This document shows positions 1 through 8,014 of a stretch of DNA of 64,000 nucleotides, piece after piece (position 1 is the stretch's first letter; each line of letters starts with the position of its first letter). The position numbers were made by a program, and so were the translations under genes. The DNA is from Sphingomonas sp. PP-F2F-G114-C0414. GTDB taxonomy: Bacteria > Pseudomonadota > Alphaproteobacteria > Sphingomonadales > Sphingomonadaceae. Below the pieces are notes generated by a model. It did no database searches. It had not been told where the DNA came from and worked only from the letters and a program-made list of their open reading frames with translations. Location of the stretch: NCBI RefSeq assembly GCF_003688595.1, contig NZ_RCWT01000010.1:1-64000 (forward strand), given 5' to 3'.

Positions 1-130
1 CCTTCAAGACTTTCTCCAGCGAGCATGCGGTCCATCAATGTCTCGTTGTAGCGGCCGTTCTCAATGGCATCGACGATGTCTGCCTTAGCCTCATTGATCT
101 TGGCCAGCTTAGACTCCGTTGCGGTGCGAG
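1..130 (-). pseudogene. fragment resembling the C-terminal part of a large serine recombinase, continuing off the left edge
   Basis: Read on the minus strand, the first ~110 bases encode a stretch containing VDAIENGRYNETLMDRMLAG, preceded by TESKLAKINEAKAD. From memory this resembles the helical region after the zinc ribbon of large serine recombinases (resolvase/invertase superfamily) in alphaproteobacterial integrated elements. Further upstream (about 130-200) the frame stays open but loses recognisable similarity, and the recombinase's N-terminal resolvase domain is absent here. The gene would run leftward out of the window. I read it as a broken end or element border; whether the remainder is intact cannot be judged from this window. 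Confidence 0.5.
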
Positions 131-387
131 CGCAACGGCAAAATTGGTGGAAAGCAGCTCGGCCGCTATCAGCGATCGTCGTAAAAAGCCGTTCGTTCCG
201 GGGGGGGCAGGGCAGGGGCTCGAAAGTACGCAATCCTCGCGCTTTCACGAAGCGGTCGGAAGCCGTTAAACAACCATCGCACGATTTCAGGAGCACCTTA
301 GAGCCGAGAGCGGGCCAGCTACGGGAAGAATGCCTCGCTCAAGGCAAGTTCGGCGCCCGCGTCTGGGCCGGTATCGGATGCGAGCGT
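131..387. other. stretch without a convincing gene at the left edge
   Basis: No frame here has a start, a ribosome site and recognisable protein content together. A G-rich run lies near 200-220. An open frame of 134 codons on the plus strand from 64 crosses the recombinase-like fragment in the opposite sense and reads like noise. The stretch probably holds remnants of an integrated element. Confidence 0.4.
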
Positions 388-963
388 TCATCGATCTCCC
401 ACCCGCCTTGCCGCCTGCCCGGCGGTTCGAGTACGGTTCAGTTCCCTTACCAAGAAAGGGAAAGCTGACCGGATGTCTCCGCGACTCGTCCAAGACGGTA
501 TCTGTACTATCCGGTAGTCGTATCGGACGATCTTAGTCGGCTCGACGGGGCCAGTCTCCGAGCCATCGTTCTGCTGACCGGTACGAACAGCCACGACATG
601 CTTACGATCGTAGCACAGCATCGATTCAAATCCGCTGGCCGGATCGAGCTGGCGGAACCATATATATTGCATACCGGCTGATTTCGGTTCAATGCGCACT
701 CGGGGGCAATCGCCTCCCGCGTCGGCGCGGTCGAGACGCACTCGCCGTACAAGGCCAGCGGCCACCAAAGCGTCTATGCGTGGCTCGGCGAGAGCTTCGG
801 CGCTAAACTCGATGGGGGATGTGGCAGACAATAGCGGTGCGCATTGACGTTGCCCTTCCACCTGCTCGCGTATCCGCTGTATCGCATCGTCGGGTTTCGC
901 CCGCGGCTTCGCGGCGTTTAGATGACAACCGGCCAGCAGCGTGAACGAGCAGGCCGAGCGGCA
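388..963 (-). pseudogene. lipoprotein-like protein with no usable in-frame start (probable frameshift)
   Basis: The minus-strand frame from 963 down to 388 encodes a coherent protein opening with a lipobox (FTLLAGC, Cys codon at 925-927) and continuing HLNAAKPRAKPDDAIQRI. The body has natural composition and ends ARRVGDR. However, an in-frame TAG lies at 964-966, and no ATG, GTG or TTG occurs between it and the lipobox. The neighbouring frame supplies a hydrophobic lead (PLVPLGLLV), so a one-base shift near 940-950 would rebuild a signal peptide. Either the gene is frameshifted or the base call is wrong. An internal GTG at 859-861 could start a shorter cytoplasmic product, but that would discard the signal. 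Function unknown; I recall similar uncharacterised sphingomonad proteins. Confidence 0.5.
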
Positions 964-1184
964 CTAAGGGCTGTGCAACGTTCGAGAGCCAAGAAAGTAC
1001 TTGCTCCGCAGCAGCGACCTCCTTCCCCCTGCCTGATTGGCGTTGTTCTTCCCGGATAGCCCCCCGCTTCATAAAAAGCTTTGCCCCGTAACTGCTCGCT
1101 CGCCGGTTTTAAATTATAAACATTCCCCTGGAGCATTCACGCGACTTTGGATGGCTGTCCATATGTTTGGCGTATCCCGCATGA

Positions 1185-2732
1185 TCACGGCGGTGGCCTT
1201 TTCGCCTGCGCGTTGTAGGCTTCCCGGAATTCCTTGGCGAACACGTCCATGAACGCCTCGTCTGAACCGTGCGCAACGCCGCCGAACTCCCGTTCGTACG
1301 CCTGCCATAGCGCGGCGTCTCGGGCTGCGGGTAGGATCCGCTCGAGCAGTCCTTTCGACTCGGCGCGCGTGCGGATCGCGGTCGGGGAGAAACGGTCGAG
1401 CGTCGCTCGCAAGGCACCCTGCATGGCGCGGATCGTCGCCATCTGGTGCGATTGCAGGTCGACATACGCGTCTTCGATGGCGTTTTCAGCGTCCATGAAG
1501 CCGCGTTGGGGGGGATTGAGCAGCATCGCCATCGCTTCTTCGGGCGTGCGGGCGAACTTGATCGGGTTGTTGCCCTCGGGGGTGAAAGCGGTCATCTCCG
1601 CGCCTAACTGCGCCTTCGCACGGGCGCGGGCCTCGACCATGACGACCAGCCCGGCGACGAGCCGACGCAGCAGGCGGCCGCTTCGTGCCAGTACAACGCT
1701 GGGCTCGTCGGTCACCTGCTCCTTACGCAATCCCATTTGGGTCAGGAAAGCGTCAATGTCTCCTCGCGGCTGCGATGCAGGCGATGCAGGCGGCGCGGAC
1801 GATGCCGGCGGTGCGGAAGGGGCAGGGGCGGGGCTCGACGGCGGTGCGTCCCAGCCCGACGGAGTCATTTGCGGCGCCGCCGCAGGGAGCGCATCACGCG
1901 CCGCGGGCCGCGAAAGACCGAGCGGGTCGGACGGTGCCTCCACGGGCTGGCCAAAGCCGCCTCTTGCCCAATCGACCACATTGCCTTCCGCAATCCGACC
2001 CCAGACATCGTCGGGCGACGGCGTCGCAGGGCGGTCGGGCGCTGCGCTCGACCAGCCCGATGCAGGGTCCGGTGCGGGAACGTGCGCGGTCCACGCCGAA
2101 GCGACCGGTACGTCGGGTGCGGCCTGCGTTGCATGCCAGCCACCGCCCGTGGCGGTTGGCGGCGCAAGGGGTGTCGGCGACCGGTGCGGTTCCTGCCGTG
2201 CGAGGCCAGGGCCGATCTGCGGCTGCCACCGTCCGCTCGACCCTGCCGCCGCCGCTATCGGCGTGCTGTCCCAATGTTGCGCGGCCCCGTAGCCCGACGC
2301 GCCATAGGGATCGGGCGTCGAAGGAGCTTCAGGTGTCGCGGCGAGACCATTGTCCCAGCCACGCCATTCAGCCGACTTGGGCAGTTCGGCGGTCTCCGCC
2401 GCGATCGACGCGCTGTCGCCGGTGAGCCGCGCGGCGATCTCGTAATGGCCAATCTGCACCACGTCGCCATGCTTGATCCGGTGTGGCGCCGGCAGCCGCG
2501 TCGATGCGCCGTTCAGATATGTGCCATTGGTGCTGACATCGGTCAGGATATAGCCGCTGCCGTCGAACATGATCTCGAAATGGCGCGACGAGATGTGATT
2601 GCGCGGATCGGGCAGGCTCCAGTCGCACGAGGCCGCGCGCCCGACGACGGCACCGCGGCGGCTGAGAACGAACTCGGTCGGCATGCCATTGTCGAGTCGT
2701 GCGACATTCCCGATCGTCAACGTGAGCGTCAT
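1185..2732 (-). CDS. tagH: T6SS FHA-domain protein TagH (Fha/ImpI-type)
   Basis: A 515-residue cytoplasmic protein. An N-terminal forkhead-associated domain (about residues 20-95) shows the phosphothreonine-binding signature (SSRHFE, then DVSTNGTYLNG). A long Pro/Ala/Ser-rich linker follows (about 110-325), then the conserved TagH C-terminal domain (about 330-515). In systems with a PpkA kinase and PppA phosphatase, this protein is the phosphorylated docking partner that promotes T6SS assembly; both enzymes are encoded at the far end of this locus (44463-47137). It is the last gene of a minus-strand unit with vgrG: its ATG shares the ATGA at 2729-2732 with the stop of the preceding gene. The linker is unusually long, otherwise the protein is typical. 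Confidence 0.95.
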   Translation of the reverse strand: MTLTLTIGNVARLDNGMPTEFVLSRRGAVVGRAASCDWSLPDPRNHISSRHFEIMFDGSGYILTDVSTNGTYLNGASTRLPAPHRIKHGDVVQIGHYEIAARLTGDSASIAAETAELPKSAEWRGWDNGLAATPEAPSTPDPYGASGYGAAQHWDSTPIAAAAGSSGRWQPQIGPGLARQEPHRSPTPLAPPTATGGGWHATQAAPDVPVASAWTAHVPAPDPASGWSSAAPDRPATPSPDDVWGRIAEGNVVDWARGGFGQPVEAPSDPLGLSRPAARDALPAAAPQMTPSGWDAPPSSPAPAPSAPPASSAPPASPASQPRGDIDAFLTQMGLRKEQVTDEPSVVLARSGRLLRRLVAGLVVMVEARARAKAQLGAEMTAFTPEGNNPIKFARTPEEAMAMLLNPPQRGFMDAENAIEDAYVDLQSHQMATIRAMQGALRATLDRFSPTAIRTRAESKGLLERILPAARDAALWQAYEREFGGVAHGSDEAFMDVFAKEFREAYNAQAKRPPP

Positions 2733-3301
2733 GGTTTCGCCAGCGCCTGAACCCCGCGTTCCGCAACCTGTTCGGCGAGCGCGAGCGCCTCGGCCATCGC
2801 CGCATCGGGCGTCCCGCTGCGATAGGCCGATGCCTTCACCGCGCCGGCAGCATAGCGCAGGCAGGCTTCGGGAGGCGCGAGCACGGGGGCGGCATTCATG
2901 GGCGCGATCGATCCGCCTGAATAGAACACGGCCATCCCCAGCAGACGTTCTGGGCTACGTTGTCCGGCCGCCTCTGCGGCGGTGTGGGTCGCTCGACGAT
3001 TGGTATCGCTCGGCTCGTCGATCCAGCGCATCGCATGATCCAGCGCGAGTTGATCGCGGATCGGCAGGCTGCAATCGCGGGCATGATCGTGCAGGCATCG
3101 TGCGGCCCAGGCGACCGCCTCCTGGCGCGGGAGCGCGTGCGCGATATAGTCGACCGCATCGGCTGGGGCGTCGCCGCGACGAAGCGAGTCATAGCGCGCA
3201 TGGAGATCGTCCGCCGCGGGCGGAAGATCGTCCTCGTCGACGTCCATGAGCGCGAACACCTGGCGCGCCTGGGTCAGTTTCACGATGGGCCAGCGGCTCA
3301 T
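2729..3301 (-). CDS. T6SS-associated hypothetical protein (DUF6931-like)
   Basis: A 190-residue, mostly helical, soluble protein without signal peptide or membrane segment. I associate it loosely with DUF6931, a family found in T6SS loci, but this needs a profile search. It is locked between vgrG and tagH by two 4-base ATGA overlaps (3298-3301 and 2729-2732), so it is translationally coupled to both. The sequence contains repeated ALPRQEAVAWAARCLHD-like amphipathic helices but no catalytic motif. Position beside VgrG makes a role in spike loading or as an accessory factor reasonable, but that is inference. Confidence 0.8.
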   Translation of the reverse strand: MSRWPIVKLTQARQVFALMDVDEDDLPPAADDLHARYDSLRRGDAPADAVDYIAHALPRQEAVAWAARCLHDHARDCSLPIRDQLALDHAMRWIDEPSDTNRRATHTAAEAAGQRSPERLLGMAVFYSGGSIAPMNAAPVLAPPEACLRYAAGAVKASAYRSGTPDAAMAEALALAEQVAERGVQALAKP

Positions 3302-5262
3302 GGATTAATGAACGTCTGTGCGCCCTTAAGGATCAGATTGGCGCCAGCCTTCACCAGCGTATCCATGCCGCGGAAGATCGCGTTCACCTTGCCGTGGATC
3401 GATACGGTGTCCGCGGTCATGCTGATGCCCGTCGGCGTGATGAAGACGTGCGACTGGCCGACCTTCAGCAAGATGCTGTCGGTCGCGCTGATTTCGAGCG
3501 TCTTGCCGACGATCAGCTTGTCGTGATCGCCGATCGTGGTCTTGCGGTTGTGGACGACTTTGACCGTCTCGTTGTTGCCGACCTCGGCAGTGCGGTCGTA
3601 CCCGACGACTTCGCCTTGGTTGTGGCCGACGTGATGCGTTTCGTCGAAGCGCACGCGCGTGTTCATGTCGCGCTCGGCGTGGACGAAGATCTCCTCCTGG
3701 CCGCCCTTGTCCTCGAATCGCATCTCGTTGGCGCCCGGCGCGCCGGTGTCGAGCGGCCGAGCATTGGGATACGCCCCCGCCTGACCGTAGCGCAGCGTGC
3801 GCCACAGCACGCGCGTCTTGTTCGCGGGCAGCGGATAGACCGGCATGTTCGATTTGTTGAACACGCGCCCGACGACGAGCGGGCGGTCGGGGTCGCCGTT
3901 GAGAAAATCGACAAGCACTTCGTGGCCGACGCGCGGCAGGATCAGATTGCCGAGCCCGCCGGTCTGCGACACGCGGATCCAACAGGTCGATTTCTCGCCC
4001 GGCGTGTCCTTGCGATCCCAGTGGAAGCGGACTTTCACCCGACCATATTCGTCGGTGTAGATCGTCTCGCCGGACGGTCCCGTGACGACCGCGGATTCGA
4101 GCCCCTGGACCACCGGGCGCGGGGTCGACTGGATCGCCTGATAGGTCGTGTCCGCCGGGATCGCGTCGAAGCGGACGTTGAACGACAGCTCGTCGCCCTG
4201 CTTGCCCGATCGATAGGTCTCGGCGGCGATGCTGTGATAGGTCGAGGTGACCATGTACGCGGCATTCATCCGCGCCGCCGGATGCTTTGTGACATTGACC
4301 AGCGTCCCGCAGGCGAGCCCTGCCGCCTGCGACGTGCCGGTGAACACGCGACGCCCGGCGCGCAACCCGTCGAGCACGGTCTGGCTGCGTTCCTGCCCGG
4401 TCTTCTGCTGATCCTCGCGGCCCGTCTTCTCGCGCGTGTAGCGGCCGGGATAGTGGAACACCTCGCGGTCGTCGCGCGGGTGTGCGCCTTCCGAATCATG
4501 CACCGCGACCAAGGGCTGATCGGGCGATTCGAAATCGAAGTCGCGGTAGGTGACGCGCGATTCCGCACCGGTCGAGACGCGCTCGGTCCAGGCCTGGAGA
4601 TGCGATGCGGGTTTCGCGAACCGCTCCTTCGATTCGGAGGCGAACACCGACACCGCGTTCTGGTTGAATTCGAGCGTCGCGGGATCACCGGCCAAGTGGC
4701 ATTTCGGCCCCTCGCACAAGATCATCACATGACGCTCGGCATCGTGACGGAAGAAGTAGTAGATCCCTTCCTCTTCCATCAGTCGCGAGATGAACGCGAA
4801 GTCGCTTTCCTTGTACTGCACGCAATAGGCGCGTGGGATGCGCGTGCGTGACAGCCGCGAATACTCGATGTCGGATATGCCCGCGGCTTCGGTAACCTGC
4901 TTGATGATCTGGATCACCGTCAGATCCTGGAAGATCGCCATGTCGCGGTTCTGCGCGAGGAAATACGTCCAGGGCTGCAACGTCAGCCGGTAATGATGCC
5001 CGCTCGTACTCTCGCGATCGTACGCCGCCGACGTGATCAGGCCGTGAAAACGACGCACGACCTGACTGTCCTCCAGCACGGCCAGCGCGGTCGGCTTGCC
5101 GAGGTGGGGCTGCAGATCGATTTCGAGCGGCGATATAATATCCGCCGTGATCGAAAAGGGTCGACTGAGCGTCTCGACGCTGTCGATGCGTTCGAGCACG
5201 ACCTGTTCGTCGCCGACATCGATCGACATCTGAGTTAAACGGGATGGAGCGCCCGACGCCAT
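3298..5262 (-). CDS. vgrG: T6SS spike protein VgrG (TssI)
   Basis: A 654-residue VgrG forming the trimeric needle tip that carries cargo. The N-terminal two-thirds matches the gp27/gp5-like core (RFHGLITSAAY near residue 70; DEYGRVKVRFHWDRKDTPG and WIRVSQTGGLGN in the gp5 OB region). The C-terminus is a repetitive beta-helix (VGHNQGEVVGYDRTAEVGNN, GKTLEIS repeats). It ends soon after the beta-helix with no extra catalytic domain, so this VgrG is not an evolved effector. No PAAR-repeat protein follows to cap it. It is the first gene of a minus-strand unit with the hypothetical gene and tagH, divergent from the plus-strand T6SS genes. Confidence 0.97.
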   Translation of the reverse strand: MASGAPSRLTQMSIDVGDEQVVLERIDSVETLSRPFSITADIISPLEIDLQPHLGKPTALAVLEDSQVVRRFHGLITSAAYDRESTSGHHYRLTLQPWTYFLAQNRDMAIFQDLTVIQIIKQVTEAAGISDIEYSRLSRTRIPRAYCVQYKESDFAFISRLMEEEGIYYFFRHDAERHVMILCEGPKCHLAGDPATLEFNQNAVSVFASESKERFAKPASHLQAWTERVSTGAESRVTYRDFDFESPDQPLVAVHDSEGAHPRDDREVFHYPGRYTREKTGREDQQKTGQERSQTVLDGLRAGRRVFTGTSQAAGLACGTLVNVTKHPAARMNAAYMVTSTYHSIAAETYRSGKQGDELSFNVRFDAIPADTTYQAIQSTPRPVVQGLESAVVTGPSGETIYTDEYGRVKVRFHWDRKDTPGEKSTCWIRVSQTGGLGNLILPRVGHEVLVDFLNGDPDRPLVVGRVFNKSNMPVYPLPANKTRVLWRTLRYGQAGAYPNARPLDTGAPGANEMRFEDKGGQEEIFVHAERDMNTRVRFDETHHVGHNQGEVVGYDRTAEVGNNETVKVVHNRKTTIGDHDKLIVGKTLEISATDSILLKVGQSHVFITPTGISMTADTVSIHGKVNAIFRGMDTLVKAGANLILKGAQTFINP

Positions 5263-5516
5263 CGGTCTTCCTCGCCTTTTGAACGGCCCGTAGCAGGCGG
5301 CAGGCCGATAAATAGCCGGATCGTCGGACGGATCAATCCCAAGAAATCCTTCCGGGTCTGCAATTCAGCAACTTGGATGTTACATCGAAAATGGACGTAG
5401 ATATGCGACAGCAGTGTTAACCATCGCGCCTTGCGATACTGGATCTTTGTACGTAAACCGCGACTAGAAATTCAGTAGACGCACGTCCGGACGCGACTTC
5501 TCGGGAGAGTTTAGCA
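5263..5516. promoter_or_regulatory. divergent intergenic region driving the vgrG and ompA/tss units
   Basis: This 254-base gap separates the minus-strand vgrG unit from the plus-strand OmpA gene and must hold promoters for both. It is less GC-rich than the flanking genes. A ribosome site (GGGAGAG) stands just upstream of the OmpA ATG at 5517. I could not single out convincing -35/-10 pairs or an operator by eye. Confidence 0.5.
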
Positions 5517-6254
5517 ATGCGGTTTCATCGAGTTGGCGTAACGGTTGCCCTGATCGGGATGGTGACCACGCCATTGGTTGCGCAGGACACGGCCAAGCGC
5601 GCGCCTAGCGTCGAAGGCTATCTTTGCACGTTCGCGGGCAAATGCGGCGGGGCGCAGACGGACGCCGGGCAGGCAACGCGCGATGCGCCTGCGACCAAGG
5701 GTTTCCGTCTGGCTCGTCCGGCGGGCGAGGCCGGTTCGGCTCAGAAGGCATCGGCGGTTTCCGCCTCATCCAGTGGGTATGTCCGTCCTTCCACCGCGAA
5801 GCAGCCCCGCACCGGACGTCGTCAGGCATGGCGCGGTGCGCAAAGCCCGGCGGCTGCGGGTTCGCGCGCTGACGGTGTCACGGCGACGGCCGCGGCGAAC
5901 GTCGAATCGTTGGGGCAGCGTCGTGCCGATCTCATGATCGGGTTCGATCTCAACTCTGCACGGATCAGTCGCCAGGGGCTCGCCTCCGCGAGGGTCTTCG
6001 CACAGTCGCTGGTCCGTCCCGAACTTTCCGGAACACGCTTCCGGATCGAAGGTCATACCGACTCGCGCGGCAGCCAGGCGTTGAATACGTCGCTGTCGGC
6101 GCGGCGTGCGCAGGCCGTCGCGGACTTCCTGGCGTCGCAGGGGGTCGATCGGTCACGCCTCGTGACGCGCGGGTTTGGCGCGAGCGTGCCGTTGCCAGGG
6201 CATAAGCCGGGGGATCCGGCAAATCGCCGTGTCGAAGCCGAGTTGGTGCCGTAA
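5517..6254 (+). CDS. OmpA-family peptidoglycan-binding outer membrane protein
   Basis: A 245-residue exported protein. A signal peptide at residues 1-22 ends in VAQ. A low-complexity middle rich in Ala/Ser/Arg leads to a C-terminal OmpA-like domain (about 135-245) with the classic signature: IGFDLNSARIS, then FRIEGHTDSRG with the Asp/Arg that bind diaminopimelate, then NTSLSARRAQAVADFL. It would anchor to peptidoglycan in the periplasm. It opens the plus-strand T6SS run, 75 bases before tssA, and may help fix the membrane complex to the wall, which matters because no TssJ is visible. TssL in this locus also has its own OmpA tail, so the locus has two such domains. Confidence 0.85.
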   Translation: MRFHRVGVTVALIGMVTTPLVAQDTAKRAPSVEGYLCTFAGKCGGAQTDAGQATRDAPATKGFRLARPAGEAGSAQKASAVSASSSGYVRPSTAKQPRTGRRQAWRGAQSPAAAGSRADGVTATAAANVESLGQRRADLMIGFDLNSARISRQGLASARVFAQSLVRPELSGTRFRIEGHTDSRGSQALNTSLSARRAQAVADFLASQGVDRSRLVTRGFGASVPLPGHKPGDPANRRVEAELVP

Positions 6255-6329
6255 GGCGCTGATCATGGTGCGTTTCGTCGAAACTCATGCCGGCCCCGTG
6301 GCGGTAATCGCATCGCGGCGGAGGCGTAG

Positions 6330-7334
6330 GTGACGGTCGAGGATCTTCTCGAACCCGTTTCCGCGGACGCGCCGGCGGGCGAGGACCTGTCCTATGACGC
6401 CGAGCGTCAACGGATCGAGGAGGCATTCGAGGTCGCCTCGCTTGCGGCGGACGTGTCGGAGGCGGTCGACTGGCGTGAGACGATCGCGCTGATCGAGGCA
6501 CAGAGTCGGCGTACCAAGGACGTGTGGCTGGCAGTCTATCTGGCACGCGCGGGGACACGGACGGGGTCGCTGGAAATCGTCGAGACGGGCTGCGCGATGC
6601 TCGCCGGTCTGTTCGATCGTTACTGGGACAGCGTCCATCCGACGCTGGACGAATATGGTATCCAGGGACGAAAGGGGCCGTGTGAATCGCTGACGCGGAT
6701 CGCCGAATTCCTTGGGCCGTTGCAGCGGACGGTGCTGCTTACACATCCGCGACTGGGTAGTTATTCGGGCGACGATTTTGCGCGGTTCGCACGTGATGGC
6801 GATGCCGCGGAGGGCTATGGCCTGTTTCGCGCTGCGCTGAACGACACGCCGCTCGACGTACTGGAGACGGTGCTCGGCAGACTCGACCAGATTGAGGCAT
6901 CGCTGCGCCAAGCGGATGCGATCCTGACCCGCGAGGCAGCGGCTGCCGACGAAACGGGCACCAATTTTGCGCCGACATTCGAGGTGCTGTCGGCAATCCG
7001 TCGCGCAGTCGCGCCGCACGCCGGTGTCGAGGTGGAGGCGGTTGCGGATCGTATGGAAGAACCCGCCAGCGATATCGAGGCGCCGCCTTCGAAGGGCACA
7101 GCCGTCGGTCGGGTCGACAGCCGCGAAGACGTGATGCGCGCGCTCGATGCGATCAGCGACTATTACCAGCGTCGCGAGCCTTCGAGCCCGATTCCGGTGG
7201 CGTTGCGGCGCGTCCGCGGCTGGATCGGGCTGGATTTCATGGCAATTATTAAGGATATTGCGCCCAACAGCGTCGCCGATGCCGGAACGGTATTGTTGAC
7301 GAGAGTAGAGGAAGACGGCGCAACGAATTGGTAA
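6330..7334 (+). CDS. tssA: T6SS assembly-cap protein TssA
   Basis: A 334-residue cytoplasmic protein of the ImpA/TssA family that primes and caps sheath polymerisation. The N-terminal ImpA_N domain is clear: VSADAPAGEDLSYD, then DWRETIALIEAQSRRTKDVWLAVYLARA, then a region around the aromatic cluster DRYWDSVHPTLDEYG. The C-terminal part (about 245-334) is short, with YYQRREPSSPIPVALRRVRGWI, typical of the shorter TssA class with a small C-terminal domain. The GTG at 6330 is chosen because the family motif begins almost at once after it. A gap of 103 bases separates it from tssB. Confidence 0.95.
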   Translation: MTVEDLLEPVSADAPAGEDLSYDAERQRIEEAFEVASLAADVSEAVDWRETIALIEAQSRRTKDVWLAVYLARAGTRTGSLEIVETGCAMLAGLFDRYWDSVHPTLDEYGIQGRKGPCESLTRIAEFLGPLQRTVLLTHPRLGSYSGDDFARFARDGDAAEGYGLFRAALNDTPLDVLETVLGRLDQIEASLRQADAILTREAAAADETGTNFAPTFEVLSAIRRAVAPHAGVEVEAVADRMEEPASDIEAPPSKGTAVGRVDSREDVMRALDAISDYYQRREPSSPIPVALRRVRGWIGLDFMAIIKDIAPNSVADAGTVLLTRVEEDGATNW

Positions 7335-7437
7335 CGCTGTATAATCGAATTTACTTCATGCCTTTTTCGTTTCGGTTGGAGCGAAACAGGGGGTCAAAGC
7401 TTTCTAAGCTGCTAGTCTGAGTTGAAAAGGACGGGGA
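7335..7437 (+). promoter_or_regulatory. tssA-tssB intergenic region with a possible promoter and small hairpin
   Basis: This 103-base gap contains TATAAT (7340-7345), a consensus -10 box but without an obvious -35 partner, and a 6-bp inverted repeat (GTTTCG at 7369-7374, CGAAAC at 7382-7387). A good ribosome site (AAAGGACGGGG) precedes the tssB ATG. A separate promoter for the abundant sheath and tube genes would make sense here, but this is a weak sequence call. Confidence 0.3.
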
Positions 7438-7983
7438 ATGGCGATCAAGAGCGGACAGCGGTTCATTCGCGAAAACAGGGCGCCGCGCGTCCATATCGAA
7501 TATGAAGTCGAAACCTATGGCGCGCGCCAGAAGGTTGAATTGCCGTTCGTGATGGGCGTGATGTCCGATCTGTCGGGCAAGAGCCATGTCGAGCGCAAGG
7601 CGACCGATCAGCGCGACTTCGTCGATTTCGACATGGACAATTTCGACCAGCGCATGGAAGCGATCGCGCCGCGGGCGGCGTTCGCGGTCGACAACTCGCT
7701 CAGCGGCGACGGCAAGCTCGCCGTCGATCTGACGTTCCGCAGTATGGAGGATTTCTCGCCGGGCCAGGTGGCGCGCAACGTCGAGCCGCTCGCCAAGCTT
7801 CTCGAAGCGCGGACGCAGCTCGAGGATCTGCTGTCGTACATGGACGGCAAGAACGGCGCGCAGGAATTGCTCGACAAGGTGCTGAAGGATCCTGACCTTC
7901 TCGCCGCGCTGTCCGCAGCGAAGCAGGCTAAGGCGGCCGAGGCTGACGCCGCGCCGGACGCGCCGACCAACGGCGCTGCATAA
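7438..7983 (+). CDS. tssB: T6SS contractile sheath small subunit TssB (VipA/ImpB)
   Basis: A 181-residue protein with the full TssB signature: RAPRVHIEYEVETYGARQKVELPFV near the N-terminus, VMSDLSGKS, then KATDQRDFVDFDMDNFDQRM, and the helix LEDLLSYMDGKNGAQELLDKVL. It pairs with TssC to form the cytoplasmic contractile sheath that drives the Hcp tube. The C-terminal tail is Ala-rich. tssC follows after 31 bases with its own ribosome site, the usual arrangement for stoichiometric co-expression. Confidence 0.98.
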   Translation: MAIKSGQRFIRENRAPRVHIEYEVETYGARQKVELPFVMGVMSDLSGKSHVERKATDQRDFVDFDMDNFDQRMEAIAPRAAFAVDNSLSGDGKLAVDLTFRSMEDFSPGQVARNVEPLAKLLEARTQLEDLLSYMDGKNGAQELLDKVLKDPDLLAALSAAKQAKAAEADAAPDAPTNGAA

Positions 7984-8014
7984 GCACAAACCCAGAGCGG
8001 ATTGGAACGAGGAT

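Noticed and set aside
64..468. A 134-codon plus-strand open frame at the left edge
   Set aside because: It overlaps the recombinase-like fragment in the opposite direction and has a random, Arg/Ser-rich translation.
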